This document shows positions 26,451 to 34,463 of a stretch of 64,000 nucleotides of DNA, in pieces. The translations under genes were made by a program, and so were the position numbers. Source of the stretch: JACVRW01 sp963813495 (lineage in GTDB: Bacteria > Actinomycetota > Thermoleophilia > Solirubrobacterales > Thermoleophilaceae). A model generated the notes under the pieces. It was not told where the DNA came from. It did no database searches and saw only the letters and a list, made by a program, of their open reading frames with translations. The stretch spans positions 550,407-614,406 of the forward strand of contig CAWEZC010000010.1 in NCBI GenBank assembly GCA_963813495.1, given 5' to 3'. Each line of letters begins with the position of its first letter. Within the stretch, counting starts at the first letter, position 1.

Positions 26451-27362
26451 GTGACGGCGGCGGTGGTGGCGCTCGAGGGGTCGCGGCGCCAACGGCGCGG
26501 ACAGATCTATGTGGCTCTCGCCGCGGTGGCGTGGTCGAGCGCAGGCGTCCTACAGCGGCAACTCACGCTCGACACCGCGACCCAAGTCGCCGGCCGAGCC
26601 GCGTTCGCGGCTGTCGCGCTACTGGTTTATGTCGCTGTCATCGACCGCGGCCGGGTGCTGCTCGCGTTCAGGTCCGTCGGAATTGCGGGAGTCGCCGTAG
26701 CGCTGTGCGTCGCGACTGCCTCGAGCAGTTTCATCGCGGCGCTCAACCACACGAGCGTGGCGCGCGTCCTGTTCATCCTGGCCATCGCCCCCGTGCTCGC
26801 CGCGCTACTCGCCCGTGTGACTCTTGGCGAGCCGATCACTCGGCGCACGGTCGTCGCGATGGCCATGGCGCTGGCCGGCGTCGCGCTAATGCTGGGGGCC
26901 CCCGGCGAGGGCAGCCTCGCAGGCGACGGCCTCTCGTTCCTCGCGGCGCTCGCCTTCGCGCTCATGATCGTGATCACGCGCTGGCGCCATGACGTCTCGA
27001 TGGCGCCCGCCACCTGCGTGTCGCAGGTGATCCTTGTGGCCGCCTTTCTTCCCTTTGCCAGTCCCGGCGAGATCGGCGGCGATGATGTCGTCTGGCTGGC
27101 GGCGCTCGGCATCGGTCAGATCGGGCTCGGCTTTGCCCTGCTCACCGTCGGTGCGCGGCTGATACCGGCCGCACAGGTGGGCCTCATCACCCTGCTCGAG
27201 GTCGTGCTCGGCCCCCTGTGGGTGTGGCTCGCTCTGGACGAGCGCCCCAGCACGCTCACGCTTGCCGGCGGCGCGATCGTGGTTTTCGCGATCGTGGTCC
27301 AGACGCGCGGGGCGCCGCCACCCGAGCCGGACGAGACGCGGGCCCTCCCGGCACCGCACTAG
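26451..27362 (+). CDS. EamA/DMT-family transporter
   Basis: 303 aa with ten predicted TM helices in two EamA halves: first YVALAAVAWSSAGVLQRQLT and ATASSSFIAALNHTSVARVL; second GLSFLAALAFALMIVITRWR and QVGLITLLEVVLGPLWVWLA. A metabolite or drug exporter of the drug/metabolite superfamily. GTG 26451 has TATCAC 8 nt upstream. Substrate unknown. Confidence 0.88.
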   Translation: MTAAVVALEGSRRQRRGQIYVALAAVAWSSAGVLQRQLTLDTATQVAGRAAFAAVALLVYVAVIDRGRVLLAFRSVGIAGVAVALCVATASSSFIAALNHTSVARVLFILAIAPVLAALLARVTLGEPITRRTVVAMAMALAGVALMLGAPGEGSLAGDGLSFLAALAFALMIVITRWRHDVSMAPATCVSQVILVAAFLPFASPGEIGGDDVVWLAALGIGQIGLGFALLTVGARLIPAAQVGLITLLEVVLGPLWVWLALDERPSTLTLAGGAIVVFAIVVQTRGAPPPEPDETRALPAPH

Positions 27363-27513
27363 AGCAGAGCGTGCCCTCCGGCATTTGCGCTTCGCGCGAA
27401 TTGCGGAAGCGTTGGCGGCCTTGCGCGCCGCTTGCTTGCAGGCGTCTCGCGGCCGGCCGCGATCTGCATATGGTCGGTCCCGCAGCGCTTGGTGCGATAT
27501 TCCCGTCCTGAGA

Positions 27514-27690
27514 TGAGCGCGATCACCGACCTCTTCGCCGGCGTCCCGGTATCCGATCTCGACGCCAGCATCGATTGGTACACGCGGTGCTTCGGGCGCC
27601 CCCAGACCATCGCGTCCGGGAGGAGGTGCTCTGGGAGATCGACGAGCACGCCACGCTCTTCATCGAGCCGAACGTAGCGGTTGTGACTTC
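27514..27690 (+). pseudogene. VOC/glyoxalase-family gene, frameshifted and truncated
   Basis: ATG at 27514 gives MSAITDLFAGVPVSDLDASI DWYTRCFGRP, the first beta strand and helix of a VOC domain. At a run of five C (about 27600-27604) the frame must change, giving DHRVREEVLWEIDEHATLFI then EPN. After that the gene is cut short, overlapped by the convergent SGNH gene end. The second half of the VOC domain is missing. Confidence 0.5.
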
Positions 27691-28508
27691 GCTTGGCGCC
27701 GCGCCTCGCGGCTGACCGTTCCCCAGATCGTTCTGGCCATCAGGGCTGCGCCCGCAGGGTTCAGGTGAATCGAGTCATAGGTCAGGCCCGGTCGGTCCGA
27801 CGCCTTGGCCCAGTCGGCCAGGACGAGGTCGTCTCGGTGCCGGTCGAGGCGTCGCAGGCGCTCGTTGACGTACGGGAAATACCACGAATATTGGCCGAGC
27901 TCATCGCGTGACTGGGGCGGAACCGTCCGCCGGGTCGGTTCGCGCAGGGTCACCCAGACCACTTGGCGGGCGCCCCGCCCGCGAAGGGCTCGAAGCAGTT
28001 CGCGGGCTTCGCGGTCAAAGCGCCCCGCCCAGACCCGGTAGCGACGCCGGCCCCGCTCCCAGAGTGAGTTGTAACCGAGGCCGACAACCGCGAGCCGCGC
28101 GACCGGATTGGCTCGCTCGCGCAGCTCGTCCGCGGCCAACCTGATCATCAGCGCAGGCCGGCCGTAGATCCGCGCCCGCCAACACGGCCGCCGCGCACGC
28201 AGCGCCGAAACGCCGCCGAGCAGGACCGAGTCGACGAGCACGGTCGCTCGCCGCGGCAGCAACCAAGACGGCAACGAGGCGCGCTCGCCGGGACGAAGCT
28301 GACAGCCCCTTCTCGGCTGGGTCTCCGATTCTGCCCCGCCGGCGACCGGAGCGATAAGCAACGCCGCACAAAGAAGCGCAGCAGTGCGCCGGCTACGCCA
28401 GGGTGGCGTCCCGTCGGGCGGTGTCGGACGCGGCCCGCGGCGACCTGTCGGGTCGCGGCTGACCCGTCTCTTGACCGAGAACAGCTTGAGAACTCCGCGG
28501 GGGACCAC
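27660..28508 (-). CDS. SGNH-like secreted esterase domain protein
   Basis: About 282 aa. A basic N-terminal stretch precedes a hydrophobic signal/anchor (TAALLCAALLIAPVAGG). Then comes an SGNH-type domain resembling the C-terminal part of acyltransferase-3 proteins: VLVDSVLLGGVSALRA carries the Ser of the GDS-like block, though with VDS instead of GDS. LAVVGLGYNSLWERG fits block III, and YDSIHLNPAGA carries the catalytic Asp-His. No acyltransferase membrane half is present upstream. The GTG at 28508 is a tentative start. Confidence 0.55.
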   Translation of the reverse strand: MVPRGVLKLFSVKRRVSRDPTGRRGPRPTPPDGTPPWRSRRTAALLCAALLIAPVAGGAESETQPRRGCQLRPGERASLPSWLLPRRATVLVDSVLLGGVSALRARRPCWRARIYGRPALMIRLAADELRERANPVARLAVVGLGYNSLWERGRRRYRVWAGRFDREARELLRALRGRGARQVVWVTLREPTRRTVPPQSRDELGQYSWYFPYVNERLRRLDRHRDDLVLADWAKASDRPGLTYDSIHLNPAGAALMARTIWGTVSREARRQAKSQPLRSAR

Positions 28509-29325
28509 AACCCGGCAGCGATGCGGCCGACGGCGCGCGCGCCCGGTCAAAACCCGGGCGACGGATCGCCGGCCGGGCCGCCCTCGTCGTGCAGACTGAC
28601 GCGGACGCGCGACCGCCGGTCCTTCGCAGGCTCCTCGAAAGCAACGGGCGGAGCGGCCGGTGCGGTTGTCGGCGCCACGACGGCGGCAACTGCGTTGGGC
28701 ACGATCAGATGCGACACGATCACCGGCGAGCCTACAAAGCGCGGGGCGACCGGGAACGCGCCCAGACATGTTCCGAAACGGGAAAGAGGTCAAGGTTTGG
28801 GCTCACAGGCCGTGGCTGCAGAGAGCCCGCACAGGCCCGGATGCGACAGCGGCAGGTGCGGGCCACGGTGGTGGCGCTCAATCGCCATCGCCTCCCGGCC
28901 GCTGCGGCGCAAGCCCGGGGCGCCACCGCACCATCAAGGGCATGGGTGCCCGAGTCGGCCAGAGCCCACGTGGAACTGCGCGGCGCCCGTCTCGTCGGCG
29001 GCCCATTGCGGAGACCCCAGCGTTCGGCGCTAACGGGCAACCCCTAGTGGCAGGCCTCCCGGCCTCACTCAGATTTCCGAGAGGGCGTGGCGCTCTCGGC
29101 GATTACGGTCCCGAGTCCGCGTGACGACCTGCACCGAAGCGGGTCCTAGAGGACCCCGAGCTCGCCTTCAACGAAGGCCGTGCATCCATCCGGTCTGCTT
29201 CGACGTTAGGGACGAAGGCGATCATCGTGTGAGTCGGCCGAGACCACCTGGAGACGGAGTGCTTCGCCTCGGCCAAGCAACAGGAGGCCGGGCGAGGTGC
29301 ATTTGCGGCGCGGTTTTCGCGCGTT
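28509..29325. other. Long gap without recognisable gene
   Basis: About 800 bp with no credible gene. A minus-strand frame at about 28550-28725 (VIVSHLIVPNAVAAVVAPTT, then Pro/Ala-rich) and a short plus frame near 29145-29230 look weakly coding but match nothing. CGGGTCC-TAGA-GGACCCG-like hairpin at about 29138-29155. Confidence 0.5.
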
Positions 29326-29353
29326 TGTAACGCCCAGGTGTTGAGGCGTTACA
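29326..29353. promoter_or_regulatory. Perfect inverted repeat / shared motif copy 2
   Basis: TGTAACGCC and GGCGTTACA form a 9-bp perfect stem around a 10-nt loop, ending 24 nt before ATG 29378. The left half and loop match the motif at 22837-22865. It may be an operator or a terminator/attenuator hairpin. Confidence 0.5.
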
Positions 29354-29377
29354 CGGTCGCCGGGATGGTGGCTCGCC

Positions 29378-30763
29378 ATGTCCTCACGATTGATCCCGAC
29401 CCGCTGCCGTGAGTGCGGACAGGCGTCTTTGCTGCTGCTGGGCGTGGTGACGCTGCTGCTCGGGTTGGCGGTGGTGTTCTTCGCGTTCGGGTCGGCGCTG
29501 GGGTCGAAGGGGAAGCATCAGCGCGCCGCTGATCTCGCCGCGGTATCGGCGGGGCAGGTGATGCGCGATCTGTATCCGCGGCTGTTCGAGCCGCCCGTGT
29601 TGGCGAACGGACTGCCAAACCCGCGGCACCTGCCGTTGCCGGTGTATCTGGCGCTGGTGCAGCGCGCGGCGGTTCGTGGGGCGCGCCGCAACGGCGTCGA
29701 GGTGAGCGGCGCCGATGTGACCTTCCCGGGCGGGGGTTTCGCGCCGACGCGGGTGGCGGTCCGCGTGCGTGGTGTCGCGCGCGTGCGCGTGAAACAGGGC
29801 GGTAGCGGCCGGGAGCGTGTTCCTATCGCGGCGCGCGCGGTCGCGGAGATCGCGCCTGACCTGAACGTCCCGCTCGGGATGCCGGCCTACGGCTCGGGCG
29901 GCGGCTATGACGGCCCGCTGGCCTACCGGATGGGCAAGCCAATGCGCCCCGACGTTGCCGCTGCGTTCGATCGCATGGCCGCCGCGGCCCGCGATGAGGC
30001 CGGGCTGTTCCTGTCGGTCAACAGCGCCTTCCGCTCCGACGCCGAGCAGGCGCGACTGTTCGCCGCGAACCCCAATCCCAAGTGGGTTGCCCCGCCGGGA
30101 ACCAGCCTGCACCGCTACGCCACCGAGCTCGACCTCGGCCCTCCCGCGGCGTACCCCTGGCTGCAGGCGAACCACGCCCGCTTCGGCTTCGTCTGGCGCT
30201 ATCGGTGGGAGCCCTGGCACTTCGGCTACGGCGCCAATCCGCGCGACCGTCAGCACCCGGCGCGCTACGACCAGGGCTCGTGGGAGCCGCCCGGCGGCGA
30301 CCACGGGCGCATCCACCACCGGCTGCCGAGCTTCGTGCCGCCCCGCTTCCAGGACCCCATCGCCTCGGCGGCGCTGCGCTGGAACGTTCCGATGAACCTG
30401 CTGGCGGCCCAGCTGTACGCGGAGTCGGGCTTCAACCCGTTTGCCCACAGCCCCGCCGGCGCGGAGGGCATCGCCCAGTTCATGCCGGGCACGGCCGACG
30501 CATACGGGCTGCGCAATCCGTTCGACCCGGTCGCGGCGATCAACGCCCAAGCGCACCTCATGAGCGACCTGCTGCGCCAGTTCGGCGGCAAGGTGGCGCT
30601 GGCGCTCGCCGGCTACAACGCCGGCGCCGGCGCTGTGCAGCGCTACGGCGGGGTGCCGCCCTACGCCGAGACGCGCGCCTACGTCGCCAAGATCCTCGGC
30701 CTCCTCGGCGGTACGGGCGACCTGCCGATTGCTGCGGGCTTCGAGGTCCGCTTGGTGGAGTGA
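29378..30763 (+). CDS. TadE/TadG-like anchor fused to VanY peptidase and SLT transglycosylase
   Basis: 461 aa. Residues 1-60 are a TadG-type start (CGQASLLLLGVVTLLLGLAV, one TM helix, then QRAADLAAVSAGQVMRDLYP). Residues about 185-285 form a VanY/M15B D,D-carboxypeptidase: SAFRSDAEQARLF, GTSLHRYATELD with His245 and Asp252, EPWHFGY with His281 as zinc ligands. Residues about 325-440 form an SLT lytic transglycosylase: AQLYAESGFNPFA with Glu349, GAEGIAQFMPGTADAYG and LAGYNAGAGAV. Both enzymes should face the wall. A wall-opening partner of a pilus or secretion machine is likely (inference). The shared motif upstream links it to the TadE-like operon. Confidence 0.85.
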   Translation: MSSRLIPTRCRECGQASLLLLGVVTLLLGLAVVFFAFGSALGSKGKHQRAADLAAVSAGQVMRDLYPRLFEPPVLANGLPNPRHLPLPVYLALVQRAAVRGARRNGVEVSGADVTFPGGGFAPTRVAVRVRGVARVRVKQGGSGRERVPIAARAVAEIAPDLNVPLGMPAYGSGGGYDGPLAYRMGKPMRPDVAAAFDRMAAAARDEAGLFLSVNSAFRSDAEQARLFAANPNPKWVAPPGTSLHRYATELDLGPPAAYPWLQANHARFGFVWRYRWEPWHFGYGANPRDRQHPARYDQGSWEPPGGDHGRIHHRLPSFVPPRFQDPIASAALRWNVPMNLLAAQLYAESGFNPFAHSPAGAEGIAQFMPGTADAYGLRNPFDPVAAINAQAHLMSDLLRQFGGKVALALAGYNAGAGAVQRYGGVPPYAETRAYVAKILGLLGGTGDLPIAAGFEVRLVE

Positions 30764-30851
30764 GAGTGGAACGTTTCGCATGAAATGCATGCAGAACGTT
30801 CCGCGCGTCAGTGGTGGGCGGGCGCGCGCGAGCCAAAGCCGCGTGCTCGGC

Positions 30852-31259
30852 TCAGCCGCTCAGCCCGGCGGCCTCCAGCGCCTTCTCGCGCTCGAGGAAG
30901 AAGCGCATGCGCCTCACCTTGCCCTCGCGGAACTCGTAGTCCTCGAACAGGTCGAAGGTCACCTCGACGTCGCTGGACTGGCCGCGCACCGTCCAGCGCA
31001 CCATCGCGAGCACGTGGTCGCCGGCTTCGGTGAGCTCGAGCAGTTCCTGGCGGCTGTCGGCGAACGCCTCGTGGAACGAGGCCCAGGCCTGCGCGAGCTC
31101 GGCGTGGCCGCGGTGGACGGGCTGGCTCAGGGCGGCGAACTCGGGGGCGGGCTCGAACTCCGCGTCGTCGGTGAAGTACTCGGCCAGCGCCCACTCGGCC
31201 GCCTCCCGGTTGCCGGCATCGATGAGAACCCTGACGAGCTCGAGGTGACCTTGCGGCAT
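30852..31259 (-). CDS. SnoaL/NTF2-like protein
   Basis: 135 aa: VRVLIDAGNREAAEWALAEY, FTDDAEFEPAPEF, LLELTEAGDHVLAMVRWTVR, VEVTFDLFEDYEFREGKVRR, MRFFLEREKALEAAGL. This is the cone-shaped SnoaL-like fold used for small-molecule isomerases/hydratases or as an unknown binding domain. ATG 31259 has GATACT 10 nt upstream. Longer upstream frames are open but not family-like. Function unknown. Confidence 0.85.
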   Translation of the reverse strand: MPQGHLELVRVLIDAGNREAAEWALAEYFTDDAEFEPAPEFAALSQPVHRGHAELAQAWASFHEAFADSRQELLELTEAGDHVLAMVRWTVRGQSSDVEVTFDLFEDYEFREGKVRRMRFFLEREKALEAAGLSG

Positions 31260-31269
31260 GACACTGTGC

Positions 31270-31275
31270 AGTATC
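31270..31275 (-). promoter_or_regulatory. -10 box (GATACT) of SnoaL-like gene
   Basis: 10 nt before ATG 31259. Confidence 0.4.
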
Positions 31276-31325
31276 TCGCGGGTGGCCGGGAACGGTGCCA
31301 TAACCCACAAACGGTGGTGACCGGT

Positions 31326-31331
31326 TAGCAT
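31326..31331 (+). promoter_or_regulatory. -10 box (TAGCAT), leaderless type
   Basis: 8 nt before ATG 31340. Confidence 0.5.
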
Positions 31332-31339
31332 GCCGGCCC

Positions 31340-32017
31340 ATGAGCACGGTACCCGAGCGGCTGGTCGCGGGCCTCTGGCGCTGGACCGCCCGCCACCCCG
31401 AGTGGCACCCCGGCGACTTCGGCGCCGAGGTCGCCTGCTTCGCCGCACAGGCCGGCGAGGACACGCTCTTGATCGACCCGCTGCTCCCCGAGGACCCGGA
31501 GCCGGTGTACGAGCTGATCGAGCGGGTGCTCGGGCCGCGCCTGGCGATTCTCATCACGATCCCTTACCACGTGCGCAGCTCGGCGAAGCTGCGCGAGCGC
31601 TACAAGGGGGAGGCCGACAGCACCATCTGGGGACACCCCGCGGCGGCCAAGCGCCTGCGCCGGCCGCGCGGCTTCCACGCGATCGAGCCGGGCACGCCCC
31701 TGCCGGGAGGAGCAGCCGCGTACTCGATTGGCAAGCCGCGCCGCCAGGAGACTCCGCTGCTGCTCCCCTCGCACCGCGCCCTCGTGTTCGGCGACGCCGT
31801 GGCGGAGACCGGCGGGCGGCTGCGGGTGTGGTCCGCGGAGCGCGTGGACGACAGGGTCGCGCGCTTCTACCGCGAGCGCTTCAACCCGACGCTCAAGCCG
31901 CTGCTGGAGCTCGACTTCGACCGCGTGCTGGTCACGCACGGCGAGCCCGTGCTGCGGGACGGACGCCGGGCGCTGGCCTCGGCGCTGCGCTCGAAGCCCT
32001 GGTATCACCGCGGCTGA
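31340..32017 (+). CDS. Metallo-beta-lactamase-fold-like protein with eroded metal motif
   Basis: 225 aa. The N-terminal strand pattern EVACFAAQAGEDTLLIDPLL and the C-terminal RVLVTHGEPVLRDGRRAL fit an MBL-type hydrolase (THGE is the late His region). The signature HxHxDH after strand 4 is replaced by ITIPYHVRSSAKLRERY, leaving only one His. It may be non-catalytic or use another chemistry. ATG 31340 has a -10 box 8 nt upstream. Similar proteins are common in actinobacteria as hypotheticals. Confidence 0.65.
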   Translation: MSTVPERLVAGLWRWTARHPEWHPGDFGAEVACFAAQAGEDTLLIDPLLPEDPEPVYELIERVLGPRLAILITIPYHVRSSAKLRERYKGEADSTIWGHPAAAKRLRRPRGFHAIEPGTPLPGGAAAYSIGKPRRQETPLLLPSHRALVFGDAVAETGGRLRVWSAERVDDRVARFYRERFNPTLKPLLELDFDRVLVTHGEPVLRDGRRALASALRSKPWYHRG

Positions 32018-32042
32018 CCGCCCGGCTCGGCTGTCCGCCGGA

Positions 32043-32048
32043 TAGCCT
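32043..32048 (+). promoter_or_regulatory. -10 box (TAGCCT), leaderless type
   Basis: 7 nt before ATG 32056. Confidence 0.5.
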
Positions 32049-32055
32049 GCCGCAC

Positions 32056-32517
32056 ATGGCCACAACAGTGAACGGAATCGACGAGGTCAGGGCGCTCATC
32101 GGGGAGACGATCGGGCCGAGCGACTGGCGCGAGGTGACCCAGGAGGTCATCGACAAGTTCGCCGAGGTTTCCGGCGATCACCAGTGGATCCACGTGGACG
32201 TGGAGCGAGCGAAGACCGAGAGCCCCTTCGGGGTCACGATCGCCCACGGCAACCTCACGCTGTCCATGATCGATGGCTGCCGCGACAGCCTGTTCCGCTC
32301 CGAGGGCTTCAAGATGGGTGTGAACTACGGCTGGAACAAGGTCCGCTTCCCGGCGCCGGTGCCCAGCGGCAGCCGTATCCGCGCCAGCCTCGAGACCATG
32401 TCGGTGGATGAGGTGGGCGGCGGCTGGTACCAGCTGGTCCAGAAGTGGACAGTCGAGGCGGAGGGCACCGAGAAGCCAGTCTGCGTGGCCGAGTCGGTAG
32501 TCCGCCTGCTCGAATAG
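32056..32517 (+). CDS. MaoC-family (R)-hydratase/dehydratase-like
   Basis: Hot-dog-fold protein, 153 aa. The hydratase-2 motif is visible: FAEVSGDHQWIHVDVERA with the catalytic Asp/His pair and PFGVTIAHGNLTLSM. It matches nodulation protein N/MaoC-type enoyl hydratases that act on 2-enoyl-CoA or similar thioesters. Leaderless start. Stand-alone gene before uvrC. Confidence 0.92.
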   Translation: MATTVNGIDEVRALIGETIGPSDWREVTQEVIDKFAEVSGDHQWIHVDVERAKTESPFGVTIAHGNLTLSMIDGCRDSLFRSEGFKMGVNYGWNKVRFPAPVPSGSRIRASLETMSVDEVGGGWYQLVQKWTVEAEGTEKPVCVAESVVRLLE

Positions 32518-32574
32518 CCGGCGCCGCCGGGTGCCCGGCCCGGCGCGCCCGGCGAGTCCGGCCCGCCCGGCTCC

Positions 32575-32580
32575 TATCCT
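32575..32580 (+). promoter_or_regulatory. -10 box (TATCCT) of uvrC
   Basis: 11 nt before ATG 32592; GAGGGA directly abuts the start and is too close for a ribosome site. Confidence 0.5.
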
Positions 32581-32591
32581 CGAATGAGGGA

Positions 32592-34463
32592 ATGGCCACC
32601 GGCACATCGACCATCGACGAACGCCTCACCGAGCAGCGCCGCGCGCTGCCCGATGCTCCTGGCGTCTACATCTTCCGCGACACGAAGGCCAAGGTCCTCT
32701 ACGTGGGCAAGGCCCGTTCCATCCGCAAGCGGGTGGGAGGCCACTTCTCCAAGCCGGGGGCACGCGGGGCCGGCGAGATGGTCTCGCTGATCCGCGACAT
32801 CGAGTTCATCGCCACCGAGACCGAGGCCGAGGCGCTGCTGGCCGAGCAGGAGTTCATCAAGCGCTACCGGCCGGTGTTCAACGTCCGCCTGCGCGACGAC
32901 AAGTCGTACCCCTACATCGGCATCAGCCTCGACGAGGACTACCCGCGCATCTACTTCACGCGCGAGCGCCACCGGCGCGGGCGGGCGTACTTCGGCCCCT
33001 TCTCCAACGCCAAGCGCGTGCGCGAGACGCTCGACCTGCTCGGCAAGGTGTTCCAGTACCGCACCTGCGACGGCCCCGAGCCCGGCCGGGCGAGCGGCAG
33101 CCCCTGCCTGGATTACTTCATCAAGCGCTGCCAGGCGCCCTGCGTGGGCTACGTCTCCAAGGAGGAGTACCGGGAGAACGTCGAGACGATCGTCGACTTC
33201 CTCTCGGGGCGCTACCGCCAGATCGAGCGCGCCCTCGAGCAGGGGATGAAGAAGGCGTCCGACGCTCAGGAGTTCGAGCAGGCGGCGCGCTACCGCAATC
33301 AGCTCAAGGCCGTGCGCTCATTGCTCGAGCGGCAGCGCATCTCCAACGAGGCCGTCGGCACGCTCGACGCGATCGCGGTGGCCACGGAGGGGACCGACGC
33401 CAACGCCCAGGTGTTCCAGGTGCGCGACGGAGTGCTCGCCGACCGCCAGAGCTTCTACCTCGAGAACGCGGCGCAGCGCGACGAGGGCGAGGTGGCCGAG
33501 GAGTTCGTGCTCCAGTACTACGCGAGCGCGCTGGCGGTGCCGCCCCAGGTGATCGTGCCGAGCGCCGTGCAGACCGCCGCCACGCTGGCGGAGGCGCTGA
33601 CCGAGCGCCGCGGCGCCCCGGTCGAGGTGCGCCACGCCGAGCGCGGCGACAAGCGGCGCATCTTCGAGCTCGCCGAGCGCAACGCCCGGCTGGCGCTCGA
33701 CCAGGACCGGCTGCGCTCCGAGCGGCGCCGCTCGCAGCGCATCGAGGCGCTCGAGGGCCTGCAGCGGGCGCTCGGCCTCGACACGATCCCGATGCGGGTC
33801 GAGTGCTTCGACATCTCCAACCTGATGGGGTCGCACACGGTCGCGTCGATGGTCGTCTTCGAAGGCGGCGCGCCCAAGAAGTCCGACTACCGGCGTTTCG
33901 GCATCCGGGGCTCAGTTCAAGATGACTTCGCCGCCATGGCCGAGGTCCTCTCACGCCGCATGGCCCAGTACGTCGCCCAGCGCGAACGGAGCCCGCACGA
34001 CAAGGACTACGACGAGAGCTTCGCCTCGCTGCCCTCGCTGATCGTGGTCGACGGCGGCAAGGGCCAGCTCTCCGCCGGCCTCAAGGAGCTGGGGCCGTTC
34101 CGGGACCTGGGCGTAACCGTGGTCAGCCTGGCCAAGCGCATCGAGGAGGTCTTCCTGCCCGGTCAGGCCGCGCCGCTGCGGCTCGCGCACGACACGCCCG
34201 AGCTGCAGCTGCTCCAGCGCGTGCGAGACGAAGCCCATCGCTTCGCGATCGACTTCCACCGCGGGCGTCGCGACCGGGCCATGACCCGCTCGGTCCTCGA
34301 CGAGCTCCCCGGAGTGGGACCCGCGCGCAAGCGCAGCATCCTGCAGCACTTCGGCTCGCCCGAACGGTTCCTGCGCGCCAGCCGCGACGAGCTCGAGGCG
34401 GTGCCCGGCCTGCCCGGCAAGGTGGCTCGCGACATTCACAACTACGTCAACAAGGTGCGGTGA
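32592..34463 (+). CDS. uvrC: Excinuclease ABC subunit C
   Basis: Nucleotide-excision-repair nuclease that cuts on both sides of a lesion together with UvrB. 623 aa. Order: GIY-YIG domain (APGVYIFRDTKAKVLYVGKA, residues about 18-40, then SIRKRV), Cys cluster CLDYFIKRCQAPC, UVR motif (DAQEFEQAARYRNQLKAVRS), RNase H-like nuclease (RVECFDISNLMGSHTVASMV, LIVVDGGKGQLSA) and C-terminal helix-hairpin-helix (LDELPGVGPARKRSIL). The ATG at 32592 was preferred to the longer open frame. The rapZ start overlaps its stop. Confidence 0.98.
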   Translation: MATGTSTIDERLTEQRRALPDAPGVYIFRDTKAKVLYVGKARSIRKRVGGHFSKPGARGAGEMVSLIRDIEFIATETEAEALLAEQEFIKRYRPVFNVRLRDDKSYPYIGISLDEDYPRIYFTRERHRRGRAYFGPFSNAKRVRETLDLLGKVFQYRTCDGPEPGRASGSPCLDYFIKRCQAPCVGYVSKEEYRENVETIVDFLSGRYRQIERALEQGMKKASDAQEFEQAARYRNQLKAVRSLLERQRISNEAVGTLDAIAVATEGTDANAQVFQVRDGVLADRQSFYLENAAQRDEGEVAEEFVLQYYASALAVPPQVIVPSAVQTAATLAEALTERRGAPVEVRHAERGDKRRIFELAERNARLALDQDRLRSERRRSQRIEALEGLQRALGLDTIPMRVECFDISNLMGSHTVASMVVFEGGAPKKSDYRRFGIRGSVQDDFAAMAEVLSRRMAQYVAQRERSPHDKDYDESFASLPSLIVVDGGKGQLSAGLKELGPFRDLGVTVVSLAKRIEEVFLPGQAAPLRLAHDTPELQLLQRVRDEAHRFAIDFHRGRRDRAMTRSVLDELPGVGPARKRSILQHFGSPERFLRASRDELEAVPGLPGKVARDIHNYVNKVR

